Positions 25,541 through 34,032 of a stretch of DNA of 64,000 nucleotides are shown here, one piece after another. This DNA is from Candidatus Dormiibacterota bacterium (GTDB lineage: Bacteria; Chloroflexota; Dormibacteria; Dormibacterales; Dormibacteraceae), in assembly GCA_003169845.1 (NCBI GenBank), contig PNAG01000019.1, positions 71,069-135,068 on the forward strand, read 5' to 3'. Position 1 is the first letter of the stretch. Each line of letters begins with the position of its first letter. The notes beneath the pieces are model-generated. The model made no database searches. It saw only the letters and a list, made by a program, of their open reading frames with translations, and was not told the origin of the DNA. The translations under genes were made by a program, and so were the position numbers.

Positions 25541-26014
25541 ATGAATTTCTATCGAAAGCTCGTCATCGGTCTCGGCACGATCACGGTCATAGCAGCAGCG
25601 GGAGCGACGATCGCGGTCGCCAACACGGGAACCTTGAGCACGACGACGATCCTGGGCCACCGTGCGACCCTCTCCGACAGCGTCCAGGTGAACCAGGACC
25701 GGGTCAAGTTCCAGACCAAGGATCCGACGGATGTCCTGGTCCAGACGATCACTTTCCAGCCGCAGGGCACCTCGGGCTGGCACTTTCACCCGGGAGTCGT
25801 GATCGTGGTCGTCGAATCGGGACAGGTCACCACGCACGACGCCAGCTGCCAGACCGCAACGTACGGCCCGCACCAGTCTTTCGTCGAGAGCGGGACCGAA
25901 CCATTCATGGTCAGCAATGAAAGCTCAACGGACAAAGCAGTCGTGTATGCGACTCTCGTCGTCCCGGCCGGAAGCCCGTTCAGGATCGAGACCGCCCCGC
26001 CGGCCTGCGCGTAG
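25541..26014 (+). CDS. exported single-domain cupin
   Basis: 157 residues. The N-terminus RKLVIGLGTITVIAAAGATIAV is a signal peptide or anchor without a lipobox Cys. The cupin core has GTSGWHFHPGVVIVVVESG and then YGPHQSFVE, keeping the His-x-His pair and the later His for metal binding. Two Cys (at SCQTA and near the end, PPACA) may pair outside the cell. GGAG lies 9 bases before the ATG. Same operon as the bicupin upstream, closed by the hairpin at 26025. Confidence 0.85.
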   Translation: MNFYRKLVIGLGTITVIAAAGATIAVANTGTLSTTTILGHRATLSDSVQVNQDRVKFQTKDPTDVLVQTITFQPQGTSGWHFHPGVVIVVVESGQVTTHDASCQTATYGPHQSFVESGTEPFMVSNESSTDKAVVYATLVVPAGSPFRIETAPPACA

Positions 26015-26024
26015 CCACAGTCAG

Positions 26025-26048
26025 CTGGGCCGGGTTCGCCCGGCCCAG
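26025..26048 (+). terminator. hairpin terminator after the cupin operon
   Basis: A perfect 10-base-pair stem CTGGGCCGGG/CCCGGCCCAG with a TTCG tetraloop, followed by CCCTTT. It starts 11 bases after the cupin stop codon. The T-tract is short, so it may act as an RNA-stabilising hairpin as well as a terminator. Confidence 0.6.
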
Positions 26049-26179
26049 TCCCTTTCCACAACTGGAGTTCCAGGTCGTTTCCCGCGCTGCATTTTGAGAC
26101 TGCATGAGACTGTCCGTGAGACCGGCTCCGCCGAGAATGGACGCCATCGCGTCGGATCACACCAATTGGAGAAGTGATC

Positions 26180-27193
26180 GTGGCTTTGAAGTCCATTTTC
26201 GGCGGGCAGTTTCCTTATCGCGGCCTCACCCGCGCCACCCTCGGCATTGGTTTGCTGGCATTCCTGCTGCCGTTTGCGGGAGTCTCGTGCAACGGCCAGC
26301 ACGTTCTCACCGCCAGCGGCCTGAACGCCGTCGTGGGCGGGCAGTACAGCGTTGGGAGCCCAGTCCAGCATTACTCCGGCGACCTGTCTTTCTTTCTTGC
26401 CGTGCTTGGCGGCCTGATCGCCCTGGCGTTTCAGTTCTTGCGTCTTCGACTTCGAACGCGGGTGGTCGCAAGCGGTGTCGCGAGCCTCTGGAGTGTTGTC
26501 ATGCTCCTGGTCGGGCAGGCGCACGTGAACGCCGAGCTCTCCGACATTCCCGGGCAGGCGGTCGTGACCGTGAGGTGGGAAGCCGGCTTCTGGCTGGCAC
26601 TGGCCGCCATGGGCGTCAGCGCAGTCCTGGCTGCGCTGGAGCTCTACGGCACGCGCGTGTCGTGGGGTTCTGCCGATTCGCCCGGTTTACCCAGGTTTCC
26701 GACTTTTCTGCCTGGAGGGACGGCCGCGCGCTCCTGGACTGTGATCGTCAGCGGCGCGGTGGCTGTGGTGGCCGCGCTAATGATCCTCGCCGCCTGCCAG
26801 CTCTCCTACATTCACTACACCGACCCGGCGATACAGCCGGCCACGGCCTCGATTTTCAACCCGGGATTTGGCCCGAGCAACTGGTTCGCCGCCGAGCCGG
26901 TTGGGGTCGCGCTGCTCGCGATCGCGGCCGGCGTTGCGCTCATGACGTGGATGAGCCGGATCCCACGAGCGATCGCGGCGGCCGTCGTCCTGGCCTATGG
27001 CGCGCAGACATTTCTTCTCTTTCTCGGATACGTTGTCCTGGCGGTGCGCAGCCCATCCGCTCAGCTTGGCCCTGGCGGTGTGGTCGGAATGGTCGCGGGC
27101 GCCCTCCTGTTCGCGGCCGGAATCGCGCCGGCGCTCACTCTGTTCGCGGCCGCGCCCGTCTCGGAAGCTCGGGCCGCAGGCACGACGGCGTGA
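26180..27193 (+). CDS. polytopic membrane protein
   Basis: 337 residues with about eight membrane helices, beginning ALKSIFGGQFPYRG and a first helix LGIGLLAFLLPFAGVSC. Large loops lie after helices two and six. GTG 26180 is preferred over GTG 26174 because GGAG then sits 8 bases upstream. No family recognised. The next gene starts inside its stop codon (GTGA), so the two are translated together. Similar organisation recurs at 29371. Confidence 0.7.
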   Translation: MALKSIFGGQFPYRGLTRATLGIGLLAFLLPFAGVSCNGQHVLTASGLNAVVGGQYSVGSPVQHYSGDLSFFLAVLGGLIALAFQFLRLRLRTRVVASGVASLWSVVMLLVGQAHVNAELSDIPGQAVVTVRWEAGFWLALAAMGVSAVLAALELYGTRVSWGSADSPGLPRFPTFLPGGTAARSWTVIVSGAVAVVAALMILAACQLSYIHYTDPAIQPATASIFNPGFGPSNWFAAEPVGVALLAIAAGVALMTWMSRIPRAIAAAVVLAYGAQTFLLFLGYVVLAVRSPSAQLGPGGVVGMVAGALLFAAGIAPALTLFAAAPVSEARAAGTTA

Positions 27194-27489
27194 CGGCCCC
27201 CTCGTCTGGCGTCGCCGCCCAAGCTGCCACTGTCAGCGAAGACGGGAAATGGTTCTGGGACGGCTCGCGCTGGTCAGCGCGCCATGCGACCATCACCGGC
27301 TCCGTCATTCCTCGCATCCTTGCGTGGACGATCGTGGGCGCGCTGCCTTTGGGCGCGCTCGTCGCCCTGCCCATTGGCCTTTTGCTTGCGAAGATCAACA
27401 CCGTCGTGACGGTCGGCGGCATCGTCATCGTCCTGGTCGCCGCCGAGGCGTTGATGGCTACCTGGTGGTTCGCCAGACCCCGCGCGTAA
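27190..27489 (+). CDS. two-helix membrane protein with WDGxxW motif
   Basis: 99 residues from a GTG that overlaps the previous stop (GTGA). Residues ~16-26 read GKWFWDGSRW, the WDGxxW pattern found in DUF2510-like segments of actinobacterial membrane proteins. Two hydrophobic helices follow (ILAWTIVGALPLGALVALPIG and a C-terminal one). The motif faces the cytoplasm if the positive-inside rule holds. Function unknown. Confidence 0.6.
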   Translation: MTAPSSGVAAQAATVSEDGKWFWDGSRWSARHATITGSVIPRILAWTIVGALPLGALVALPIGLLLAKINTVVTVGGIVIVLVAAEALMATWWFARPRA

Positions 27490-27491
27490 CC

Positions 27492-27917
27492 GTGGCGCGG
27501 GGCAAGATGAGCGTCGGCCGCCTCCTGGACCGGGGAGGTCAATCGATCCGGGTACAGTCGGTCAGCTCCGTCGAGCTCGCGCGCGGATCGATGGCCGTGT
27601 TTGCGCTGACCGAAGGCTACATGGGCGAAGGCCGAGTCCTCGTTCACCTGGTTGACGGGTCGAAGCTGGAGTTGGGTTGGGATGCGTTTGCCGGCCAGGC
27701 GAGCACGCTCGCGGGGCTGGTCGGCGTATCCCTGACCGACCTGGCGGCCGACGCTTCGCGACGGCGGGCCGCCGCCGCACAGCTCAAGGATCCAGGTCGC
27801 CAGAGGCGCTCGACAATTCTTGTCTATGTGGCGGTTGCCGGCGTTCTCATGGTGGTTTTTGCGCTCCTGTTCGGTGCCCTGTTGATGTCGATCTTCCAGA
27901 TGATCACTCGACACTAG
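27492..27917 (+). CDS. hypothetical protein with C-terminal membrane anchor
   Basis: About 141 residues. A soluble beta-rich part (SVGRLLDRGGQSIRVQSVSS, GRVLVHLVDGSKLELGW) resembles a small PH-like barrel, followed by a basic linker and one C-terminal helix (VAVAGVLMVVFALLFGALLM). Start is GTG 27492 or ATG 27507. It follows the two-helix gene by 2 bases, so the three membrane genes form one operon. No function can be assigned. Confidence 0.6.
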   Translation: MARGKMSVGRLLDRGGQSIRVQSVSSVELARGSMAVFALTEGYMGEGRVLVHLVDGSKLELGWDAFAGQASTLAGLVGVSLTDLAADASRRRAAAAQLKDPGRQRRSTILVYVAVAGVLMVVFALLFGALLMSIFQMITRH

Positions 27918-27962
27918 CGACGCGCTCACCAGCCGGCTCGAGCCCCTCTATAGTCGGCTGAC

Positions 27963-29201
27963 ATGTCGGCGGGCGCGGTCACGGCAACAACGCCCCGAAA
28001 GGCATCCGGGTGGATCGGGCTGCTGGTGCTCTTCGGGATCGCTTCGACTATTGAAGCGTCCACCGTCTCCCACGTCTTCCGCTTCCTGCCCCTGTACCTC
28101 CCGACCGTGCACGTGGCGCCGGCCGAGGTGCCGGCGTGGACCGGTTACCTGAATGCGGCGTTCTTCCTCTTCGGACTGCCATTGGTCCCGTTCTGGGGGG
28201 TCTGGGCCGAGCGTTACGGGCGCATACCGATCATCGCGCGCAGCGCCTTCGTCGAAGCCGTGGTCTTCAGCGGCCTCTGGCTCGCGCAGAACCGATGGGA
28301 AGCGGCGTTCGCGTTGCTCCTGGTCGGCTTCCAGCTCGGAAACACCGGCGTGATGCTCACCGCCCTGCGTGCGGTCACCCCGCCGGGCCGGGTCGGGTTC
28401 GCCATCTCACTCTTCGGTGTTACGCCCTCGCTCGGATTCGCGCTCGGTCCTACCGTCGGGGGCTGGCTCGTCGACCACGGCATCCTGAACCTGCACACCC
28501 TGTTCGCCGTCGACGCCGCGCTGTCGCTGGCGGCCGGGATCGTCCTGCTGGCATTCGCCCGAGAGGGGACACGCCCGCCCGCTCCTCCCGGATCTGCGAC
28601 GCGGCTTGCGTTCAACGCTTTACGGCTTGCACTGACGGGGCGTGTGACTCTGATCGTCTTCGGTGTTTTCGGCCTGGCGTACTTCGCCCAGCAGATCGCA
28701 AACCCATTCCTTCCGCTTTTGGTGATCAGGCTGCACGGCGGCACAGCCGGCGTTGCCGGGCAAATCGGGATCGTTTTCGGCGCTTCCGCCCTGTTGGGCG
28801 CCCTGCTCTCGCCGCTGGCGGGGGCCGCCGGCGATCGCTATGGCTTCCGGCCGCTCCTCGCGGGAGCCTGCGTGCTGGCGGCAGCCAGCCTGGCGGGCCT
28901 GGCGGTGGCACCGGACCTGGTGTGGTTGACGGTGGGGGCAGTCGGACTCGGCGCCGCGACCGCAACCGCGATTTCGATGGTCTTCGCGCTTCTGGCCACG
29001 GCGGTCCCGGAGGAGCGTCGCGCCACCACGCTCAACCTGGTCTTGCTGCCGATCTATTTCGCCTCGGTGGCCGGCGGTGTTGTGGGAGGGTTGCTGGTGC
29101 ACGAAGGACTCAACACGGTGCTGTGGACCGGCGCCGCGATCTCGCTGATTGCGGGGCTGCTGACCACGAGGTTGCCCTCGGCCGGCCGGGCCACGCCCTA
29201 G
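27963..29201 (+). CDS. MFS transporter
   Basis: A 412-residue major facilitator with about twelve membrane helices in two halves. The loop between helices 2 and 3 has the signature WGVWAERYGRIP (motif A-like), and the second half repeats AGAAGDRYGFRP. These proteins exchange small solutes or drugs using ion gradients; the drug-efflux subgroup is the closest in pattern. Substrate unknown. A 45-base gap separates it from the membrane-protein operon upstream. Confidence 0.88.
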   Translation: MSAGAVTATTPRKASGWIGLLVLFGIASTIEASTVSHVFRFLPLYLPTVHVAPAEVPAWTGYLNAAFFLFGLPLVPFWGVWAERYGRIPIIARSAFVEAVVFSGLWLAQNRWEAAFALLLVGFQLGNTGVMLTALRAVTPPGRVGFAISLFGVTPSLGFALGPTVGGWLVDHGILNLHTLFAVDAALSLAAGIVLLAFAREGTRPPAPPGSATRLAFNALRLALTGRVTLIVFGVFGLAYFAQQIANPFLPLLVIRLHGGTAGVAGQIGIVFGASALLGALLSPLAGAAGDRYGFRPLLAGACVLAAASLAGLAVAPDLVWLTVGAVGLGAATATAISMVFALLATAVPEERRATTLNLVLLPIYFASVAGGVVGGLLVHEGLNTVLWTGAAISLIAGLLTTRLPSAGRATP

Positions 29202-29370
29202 CTTCCGCCAGTCTTCGCACGTCCTCACGGGAGGTTCAGCCGGTCGGCGGCCCTAGGGATGCACGCAGCCATGCGCGCCTTTCGCGATCCGGAATGGAGT
29301 CCCCCTTAGGTTGACAATCTGAGACCTGATGAGACTGCTCTTGATACTCAGGGCGGTGCATCATCCCGCC

Positions 29371-30273
29371 ATGAACCGCTCCGCCGTCTGGACAATCGGC
29401 GTGGTGATCGCGGCGGCAGTCGCTGTTTTCAACCTGGTCACCGCGTGGGCGCTTCAAATCAACTGGCTGAACCTGGCGCTCGTTATCGGCCTGTTCGGCG
29501 TGGGCGTCGGCCTGTTCATCGCCCTTGTCATCGTAGGCGCGGGCGAGAGGCGCCAGATCAGAGCCAGCGCGCACACGTCCGTGGACGCCGTCGGTCCAGC
29601 CGCGCGCGGCGCAAGGTGGAGCGCGCTGGCCGCCGCCGGTCTCATCGTGCTCTTGTTTGCGAACTGCTCCGGCTCGCTTACCAACGGCCAGATCCCGGTG
29701 AGCGGTCCGATGGACGATGCCTCTAATTTCTTCAAACTGAGCGCGACCACCGTGCTCCCGCTCCTTCTTGTGGTCGCGCTGACGGCGGCCCTGGCCACCA
29801 CAGCGCAGGTGCTCGCGAGCCGCCGCCGAGGACGGCCAGCGTTGCGTGCAGCGCAAGCCGGCGTCTGGTCGTCGGTGATTTTCATTGCGGTCGCCTTCGC
29901 GACGTTGCCCGTCGGGATTTTCTTCGGTCTTTCCGCGTGCGATGTGGGGACCAGCCAGGGTGCGTGCATGGGCGGCGCGGCCACCTTCATGAATCTGTTC
30001 GCGGCCGCCACCGCGGCTCTGCTGCTGCCATACCTCACATTGATGGCGAGTGCTTTAGACCCGAGACCAAAACCCGCGCCGTCCAACGATCTGGCACCGA
30101 GCGATCCCGTCGTTCGATGGGATGGCACGCAGTGGCTGTCCGGCGATGGGCGGTGGGCCTGGAACGGAAGCCGGTGGCTTAGGGTCGGGTCGCATCCGCC
30201 TTTGGGCGGGCGGATGTGGCTCTTCGTCCGAGCATTCGTGGGGTCCTATTTCGAAGCCACTCGAATGCGATAG
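29371..30273 (+). CDS. polytopic membrane protein with C-terminal WDGxxW motifs
   Basis: 300 residues from ATG 29371. About six membrane helices, the third ending in VLLFANCSG. The C-terminal cytosolic stretch carries VRWDGTQWLSGDGRWAWNG, with two copies of a W(D/N)GxxW motif. The overall plan resembles the 26180/27190 pair, as if helices and motif had been fused here. Function unknown. The start could be up to 14 residues earlier. Confidence 0.65.
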   Translation: MNRSAVWTIGVVIAAAVAVFNLVTAWALQINWLNLALVIGLFGVGVGLFIALVIVGAGERRQIRASAHTSVDAVGPAARGARWSALAAAGLIVLLFANCSGSLTNGQIPVSGPMDDASNFFKLSATTVLPLLLVVALTAALATTAQVLASRRRGRPALRAAQAGVWSSVIFIAVAFATLPVGIFFGLSACDVGTSQGACMGGAATFMNLFAAATAALLLPYLTLMASALDPRPKPAPSNDLAPSDPVVRWDGTQWLSGDGRWAWNGSRWLRVGSHPPLGGRMWLFVRAFVGSYFEATRMR

Positions 30274-30275
30274 AA

Positions 30276-30307
30276 CCGCGGGAGCGGTACACCTCAGCCT
30301 CCCGCGG
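30276..30307. terminator. hairpin between convergent genes
   Basis: A 9-base-pair perfect stem CCGCGGGAG/CTCCCGCGG with a 14-base loop, between the stop of the membrane protein gene and the znuB stop, overlapping the last znuB codons. It could end transcription from both sides. No T-tract, so confidence is low. Confidence 0.35.
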
Positions 30308-31208
30308 CGGTGGCGGATTCCCTCCTCTGCAGGCGCCGCCTGAGAGGTTCGGCCAGCCGCACGACCACATAGGTGGCGAAGGCCATTGACGTGATGAAGA
30401 AGCTCACCGGATGCGGGGAGTAGTACGCGATGGCCAGCCCGGACCAGGTGAACGCGAGCGCGAGCAAGACGCCGGTGAGGATCGCGGCGAACGGCCGGCT
30501 CGTGAAACGAACCGCGATGGCGGCGGGCGTGACGATCAGCGCGAAGATCAGCAGGACGCCCACCACCTGCACGGCCTCGGTGACGGCGACGGCGAGGATG
30601 GCCATGAAACCAATGGACAATGCGGTTACGGGGACGCCCTTGGCGCCTGCCAGCTCCTCGTCGACCGAGGCGAACAGCAGAGGCCGGTAGACCGCGATCA
30701 AAGCCGCGATCGTGATCGCGCCCGCGGCGATCGTCACGACCACGTCGCCGGTGCTGATGCCGAGAATCTCGCCGAAGAGCAGAGCGTAAGCCTCGGTGGC
30801 GTATCCGCCGTTGTACAGCGATATGAACAGGACGCCGAGTCCGAGCGTCCAGGCCAGCACGATCCCGATCGTCACGTCGCGTCCGCGCAGGCGGTTGCCG
30901 AGCGCGCCGATGGCGACACCGCTGCAGACGGTGAATGCGAGGAGGCCGAAGATCGGGTTCAGCGCCAGCACCACCGCGCCGGTGGCGCCTGCGAAACCGA
31001 TGTGCGAAAGCGCGTGCGCCGCAAAGGCTGAGCTGCGCAGCACGACGAAGTAGCCGATCGCGCCCGCCACGATGGCCACGATCGTGCCCGCTTCGAAGGC
31101 GTGAACCATGAAGTCGTAGTGGAAGAGCACGGCGATGTCGTCGAGCAGGTTCCAGCTGAATTGCGGTGAGGTGTTGGTGATGGTGGCGAAGATCGAGAGC
31201 TCAACCAT
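30294..31208 (-). CDS. znuB: zinc ABC transporter permease
   Basis: A 304-residue ABC-3 family permease with about eight membrane helices. Family features: FMVHAFEAGTIVAIVAGAIGYFVVLRSSAFAAHALSHIGFAG near the start and GDVVVTIAAGA. It imports zinc (or manganese) with the ATPase and binding protein encoded upstream. ATG 31208 overlaps the znuC stop by 8 bases, giving translational coupling; the longer frame is an artefact in znuC. Zinc is preferred over manganese because of the adjacent Zur-like regulator. Confidence 0.88.
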   Translation of the reverse strand: MVELSIFATITNTSPQFSWNLLDDIAVLFHYDFMVHAFEAGTIVAIVAGAIGYFVVLRSSAFAAHALSHIGFAGATGAVVLALNPIFGLLAFTVCSGVAIGALGNRLRGRDVTIGIVLAWTLGLGVLFISLYNGGYATEAYALLFGEILGISTGDVVVTIAAGAITIAALIAVYRPLLFASVDEELAGAKGVPVTALSIGFMAILAVAVTEAVQVVGVLLIFALIVTPAAIAVRFTSRPFAAILTGVLLALAFTWSGLAIAYYSPHPVSFFITSMAFATYVVVRLAEPLRRRLQRRESATAAGG

Positions 31209-31998
31209 GCGGGTGGCTGACCTCCTCCTCCAGGCCGACGACGAAGACCCGCCCGCGGCTGTCTGTGAGCACCTCAACGGGTGTCGAGTAGATCCGGGTG
31301 AGCGATTCGGAGGTGATGATCTCCGCGGGCTTGCCCATGGCGACGTTGCCCTGCGCGACGTAGAGGACATGGTCGATGTGGGGAAGCAGGGGGTTGACGT
31401 CGTGCGCGATGAGCAGGACGGTCAGCTCCCGCGCTCGCTTGAGATCTCCGATGAGCTGGACGATCAGGCCCTGGTTGCGCACGTCGAGCTGCGAGAGCGG
31501 CTCGTCCATGAGCAACAGCTGCGGGTTGCCGACCAGCGCCTGCGCAAGCAGGAGCCGCTGCTGTTCGCCGCCGGACAGCTGCCCGATCGGGCGGTCCGCG
31601 TACGACTCGGCGCCCACCGATCGAATCGCCGCGTCTGCAGCCCCGGCGGTTCCGGCACCCGGGAGCCGCACACCCCAGCGGTGGCCGTCGATGCCGAGGT
31701 TGACGAAGTCCCGCCCGCGGATGGACAGCTCGGAATCGAAGGTGGACCGCTGCGGGATGTAACCGATGAGCGGATTGCCGCGGTGGGGCCTGTCGCCCAT
31801 CACTTCGAGCTGTCCATGGGAAGGCGGCAGGAGCCCCAGGATCGTCCGGATCAGTGTTGACTTGCCGCCACCGTTGGGCCCGAGGATGGCTGTGAACGAT
31901 CCGGGTGGAATGGAAAAGTTCGCATGCGTCCACACGTCACGAGCGCCATAGCCGGCCGCCAGGTCCCGCGCATCGATCGCCGGTGGTTGCGTTTTCAT
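31201..31998 (-). CDS. znuC: zinc ABC transporter ATPase
   Basis: 265 residues. Walker A GPNGGGKST near residue 40, Q-loop YIPQRS, signature LSGGEQQR, Walker B LLLMDEP and the H-loop His in AHDVN are all present, so ATP hydrolysis should be intact. It drives the permease ZnuB. The ATG overlaps the znuA stop (TGATG); a GTG one codon earlier is an alternative. Middle gene of a tight znuA-znuC-znuB operon. Confidence 0.9.
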   Translation of the reverse strand: MKTQPPAIDARDLAAGYGARDVWTHANFSIPPGSFTAILGPNGGGKSTLIRTILGLLPPSHGQLEVMGDRPHRGNPLIGYIPQRSTFDSELSIRGRDFVNLGIDGHRWGVRLPGAGTAGAADAAIRSVGAESYADRPIGQLSGGEQQRLLLAQALVGNPQLLLMDEPLSQLDVRNQGLIVQLIGDLKRARELTVLLIAHDVNPLLPHIDHVLYVAQGNVAMGKPAEIITSESLTRIYSTPVEVLTDSRGRVFVVGLEEEVSHPHG

Positions 31999-32900
31999 CA
32001 CGCTCCCGCTCCGGCGCTCAGCGCATTCTGCAGATCGATGAGCTGCTTCAGCTGCCAGTCCTGGAACGTCGCGGATTCCGGCTGCAGCGTTTCCGACACA
32101 CCCACCAGCGGGACGGTCGCGAGCGCCGCGAGATGCTTGATGTTGGTCGTGACGGCGGTTGCCGTCTGGACGTTGTAGACCAGCACCCTGGCCTGCTTGC
32201 TGGTGATCTGGTCCTGGAACGCGATCACGGCCGCCGCCGGCGGGTCATTGCCCTCGGCGACGGCGTCCATGAACGCGGGCGGAGAGATGAGGTTCAGGCC
32301 GAGAGCGGCCGCCATGTAGACGAAGATGCTCTCGGTCGCGGCGACCGGCACGGCGCTGAACTTCGCTTTGATCTCGGCGATGCGCTGTGTGTACGGCTCG
32401 AGCGAGGCGGTGAACGCGGCGCGCTGTTGATCGAAATAGGCGGCGTCGGCGGAGTCGATGGACTTGTAGTCCGCGGTGATCTGGTCCGCCACCCGCGTGA
32501 CGTAGTCGGGGTTGTACCAGAAGTGGGGGTTGTCGCCGGCTTTCTTGCCGAGCAGGTCGGCGGCGACCAGCACGGTGCGGTGGCTATTGGGGTTCGCGGA
32601 CAGCAGCTTGGTGCCCCAGGTGTCGTAGCCGGCTCCGTTGAGAATCACAAGCTGGGCCTCGGCGAAGGCGCGGGCGTCATTGGTGTTGGTCTCATATTCG
32701 TGGGGATCGGCGTTGGGGTCTGACACCACGCTCTGGACGCCGGCTTTCGATCCGCCCAGCTGGGCGGCGATGCTGCCCCAAAAATTCTGGCCCGCGACGA
32801 CCTTGATCGAACCGGTCGTGGCGACCGGAGCCGAGCCTCCGCAGGCGCTCATGGCCAGCGCCACGACCACCCACGCACCCGCTCGCTTACAGCCCAACAA
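31998..32900 (-). CDS. znuA: zinc-binding lipoprotein of the ZnuABC importer
   Basis: About 300 residues. The signal peptide AGAWVVVALAMSAC has a lipobox, so the protein is tethered outside the membrane. The cluster A-I metal-binding fold shows ligands in DPHEYE, GDNPHFWYNP and the Glu of ATESIF. There is no long His-rich loop. The TTG at 32900 is chosen because GGGAG lies 6 bases upstream. The longer start at 32957 would lie inside the palindromic operator. Probably repressed by the divergent Fur/Zur protein when zinc is sufficient. Confidence 0.85.
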   Translation of the reverse strand: MLGCKRAGAWVVVALAMSACGGSAPVATTGSIKVVAGQNFWGSIAAQLGGSKAGVQSVVSDPNADPHEYETNTNDARAFAEAQLVILNGAGYDTWGTKLLSANPNSHRTVLVAADLLGKKAGDNPHFWYNPDYVTRVADQITADYKSIDSADAAYFDQQRAAFTASLEPYTQRIAEIKAKFSAVPVAATESIFVYMAAALGLNLISPPAFMDAVAEGNDPPAAAVIAFQDQITSKQARVLVYNVQTATAVTTNIKHLAALATVPLVGVSETLQPESATFQDWQLKQLIDLQNALSAGAGA

Positions 32901-32951
32901 CCCAATCTCCCAACGCCGGGCCTCCGATGCGGACCCAGTCGCGCAAGAGTA

Positions 32952-32972
32952 TTGCACAACTCAGTTGGGCAA
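32952..32972. promoter_or_regulatory. Fur/Zur-type palindromic operator
   Basis: A 21-base inverted repeat: left arm TTGCACAACT (32952-32961), one central base, right arm AGTTGGGCAA (32963-32972). The arms match at 9 of 10 positions. It lies between divergent znuA and the Fur-family gene, where a Zur box controlling both is expected. Zur binding is inferred from position and symmetry. Confidence 0.7.
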
Positions 32973-33002
32973 GTAATGTGCGCTCCCTGTATGATCTCAA
33001 GG

Positions 33003-33407
33003 ATGCCTCGGCCAAGTCCTGTCACCGACGTGGTCAAGAGCCTGTTCGGCGGGGATGCCCGGCACGCCTGGTCGCTCGACGAGCTGCACGACGCGGCGCG
33101 AGTTGCACTCGGCGGCGCCGACTATTCCACCGTCTTCCGCGCCGTAGCCGCAATGGAAAAGGAGGGGGCGATCCGAAGGATCGACCTGGGGGATGGCAAG
33201 GCTCACTACGAGGTGGGGGACGACCACCACGAGCACGTCCGCTGCGACTCCTGCGGTCAGATCGCCGAGGTGCCGGGATGCGTTCTCGAGGATGTCGCGG
33301 CGGGGGTTCAGAACAGCACCGGCTTCAAAGTCACCAGTCATCACCTCGTGTTCACCGGGCTTTGCCCCGACTGCGCCGGATCCGCCGAATCTCCCAGCGC
33401 ACTCTGA
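33003..33407 (+). CDS. zur: Fur-family regulator, probably Zur
   Basis: 134 residues. An N-terminal winged helix (SLDELHDAARVALGGADYSTVFRAVAAMEKEGAIRRI), then the Fur dimerisation domain with DDHHEHVRCDSCGQIAEV and CPDC near the end. The two CxxC pairs form the structural zinc site and the HHEH cluster is a regulatory metal site. Its place opposite znuACB points to zinc rather than iron sensing. Start is ATG 33003; ATG 32991 is also possible and would add four residues. Confidence 0.85.
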   Translation: MPRPSPVTDVVKSLFGGDARHAWSLDELHDAARVALGGADYSTVFRAVAAMEKEGAIRRIDLGDGKAHYEVGDDHHEHVRCDSCGQIAEVPGCVLEDVAAGVQNSTGFKVTSHHLVFTGLCPDCAGSAESPSAL

Positions 33408-33530
33408 GGCTCCTCTGAGCGGGCTTTCAGGACCGACTCCGACGATGACCGTGCGCAGGGACGCTTCGCAGAATGTTCCGGCAGACGGATGATCGAGCCG
33501 ATGGCCTGAGGGCACTTCCGGCCCGGCCCT

Positions 33531-33565
33531 TTCCAGGAATGGGGCGGCCTTTTCCAGGAATGGGG
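33531..33565 (+). repeat. two copies of TTCCAGGAATGGGG
   Basis: The 14-base element occurs at 33531-33544 and 33552-33565, a 21-base period, with related flanks (GGCC before each). It lies in the 241-base gap after the zur gene and ~85 bases before the next ATG. The half TTCCaGGAA is itself palindromic. It may be an operator for the following gene. Nothing else is visible in the gap. Confidence 0.5.
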
Positions 33566-33648
33566 AAAGTCATCGTCATGCTCGGTGCGGGCGTCCCGGC
33601 GCCTGACCACGGCGCGCAGGCTCTGCCGCTTTCCTGTTGACTTGATGC

Positions 33649-34011
33649 ATGGCAGAGATCGAGCTCACTCCGACCGCTCTCATCGTTCACATCCGTGGCG
33701 TTGATCAGTTCTTCGCCTTCAAGAGCCGGCTCGAAGTGCCTCTTGAACACGTTGCTTCGGTCGACGTAAGTCCGCCCGAGGCCCGACGGATCTGGCACGG
33801 GCTTCGGGTGGTGGGCACCAACCTCCCCGGCGTGATCACCGCTGGACGCTTCATCGACCACGGTGAGTGGGCGTTCTGGGACGTCCACGACCCGGACCAG
33901 GCGATCGCTATCCGTTTGCGTGCCGAGGGCTACGCCAAGCTGGTCATCGGAGTCGACGATCCGGGCGCCACCGCCAAGGCGATCAAGGCCGCGATCCAGA
34001 GGCCCGCTTGA
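33649..34011 (+). CDS. conserved hypothetical protein, PH-like
   Basis: 120 residues, soluble. A run of short strands (LTPTALIVHIRGVDQFFAF, LEVPLEHVASVDV, WHGLRVVGTNLPGVITAG) followed by a C-terminal helix after LVIGVDDPGATAKAI looks like a bacterial PH-type barrel. Proteins of this look are common and uncharacterised in Actinomycetota and Chloroflexota. The paired 14-base repeat lies upstream. Convergent with the DinB-like gene. Confidence 0.65.
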   Translation: MAEIELTPTALIVHIRGVDQFFAFKSRLEVPLEHVASVDVSPPEARRIWHGLRVVGTNLPGVITAGRFIDHGEWAFWDVHDPDQAIAIRLRAEGYAKLVIGVDDPGATAKAIKAAIQRPA

Positions 34012-34032
34012 GGACCTGCAGCGGAGGGGACT

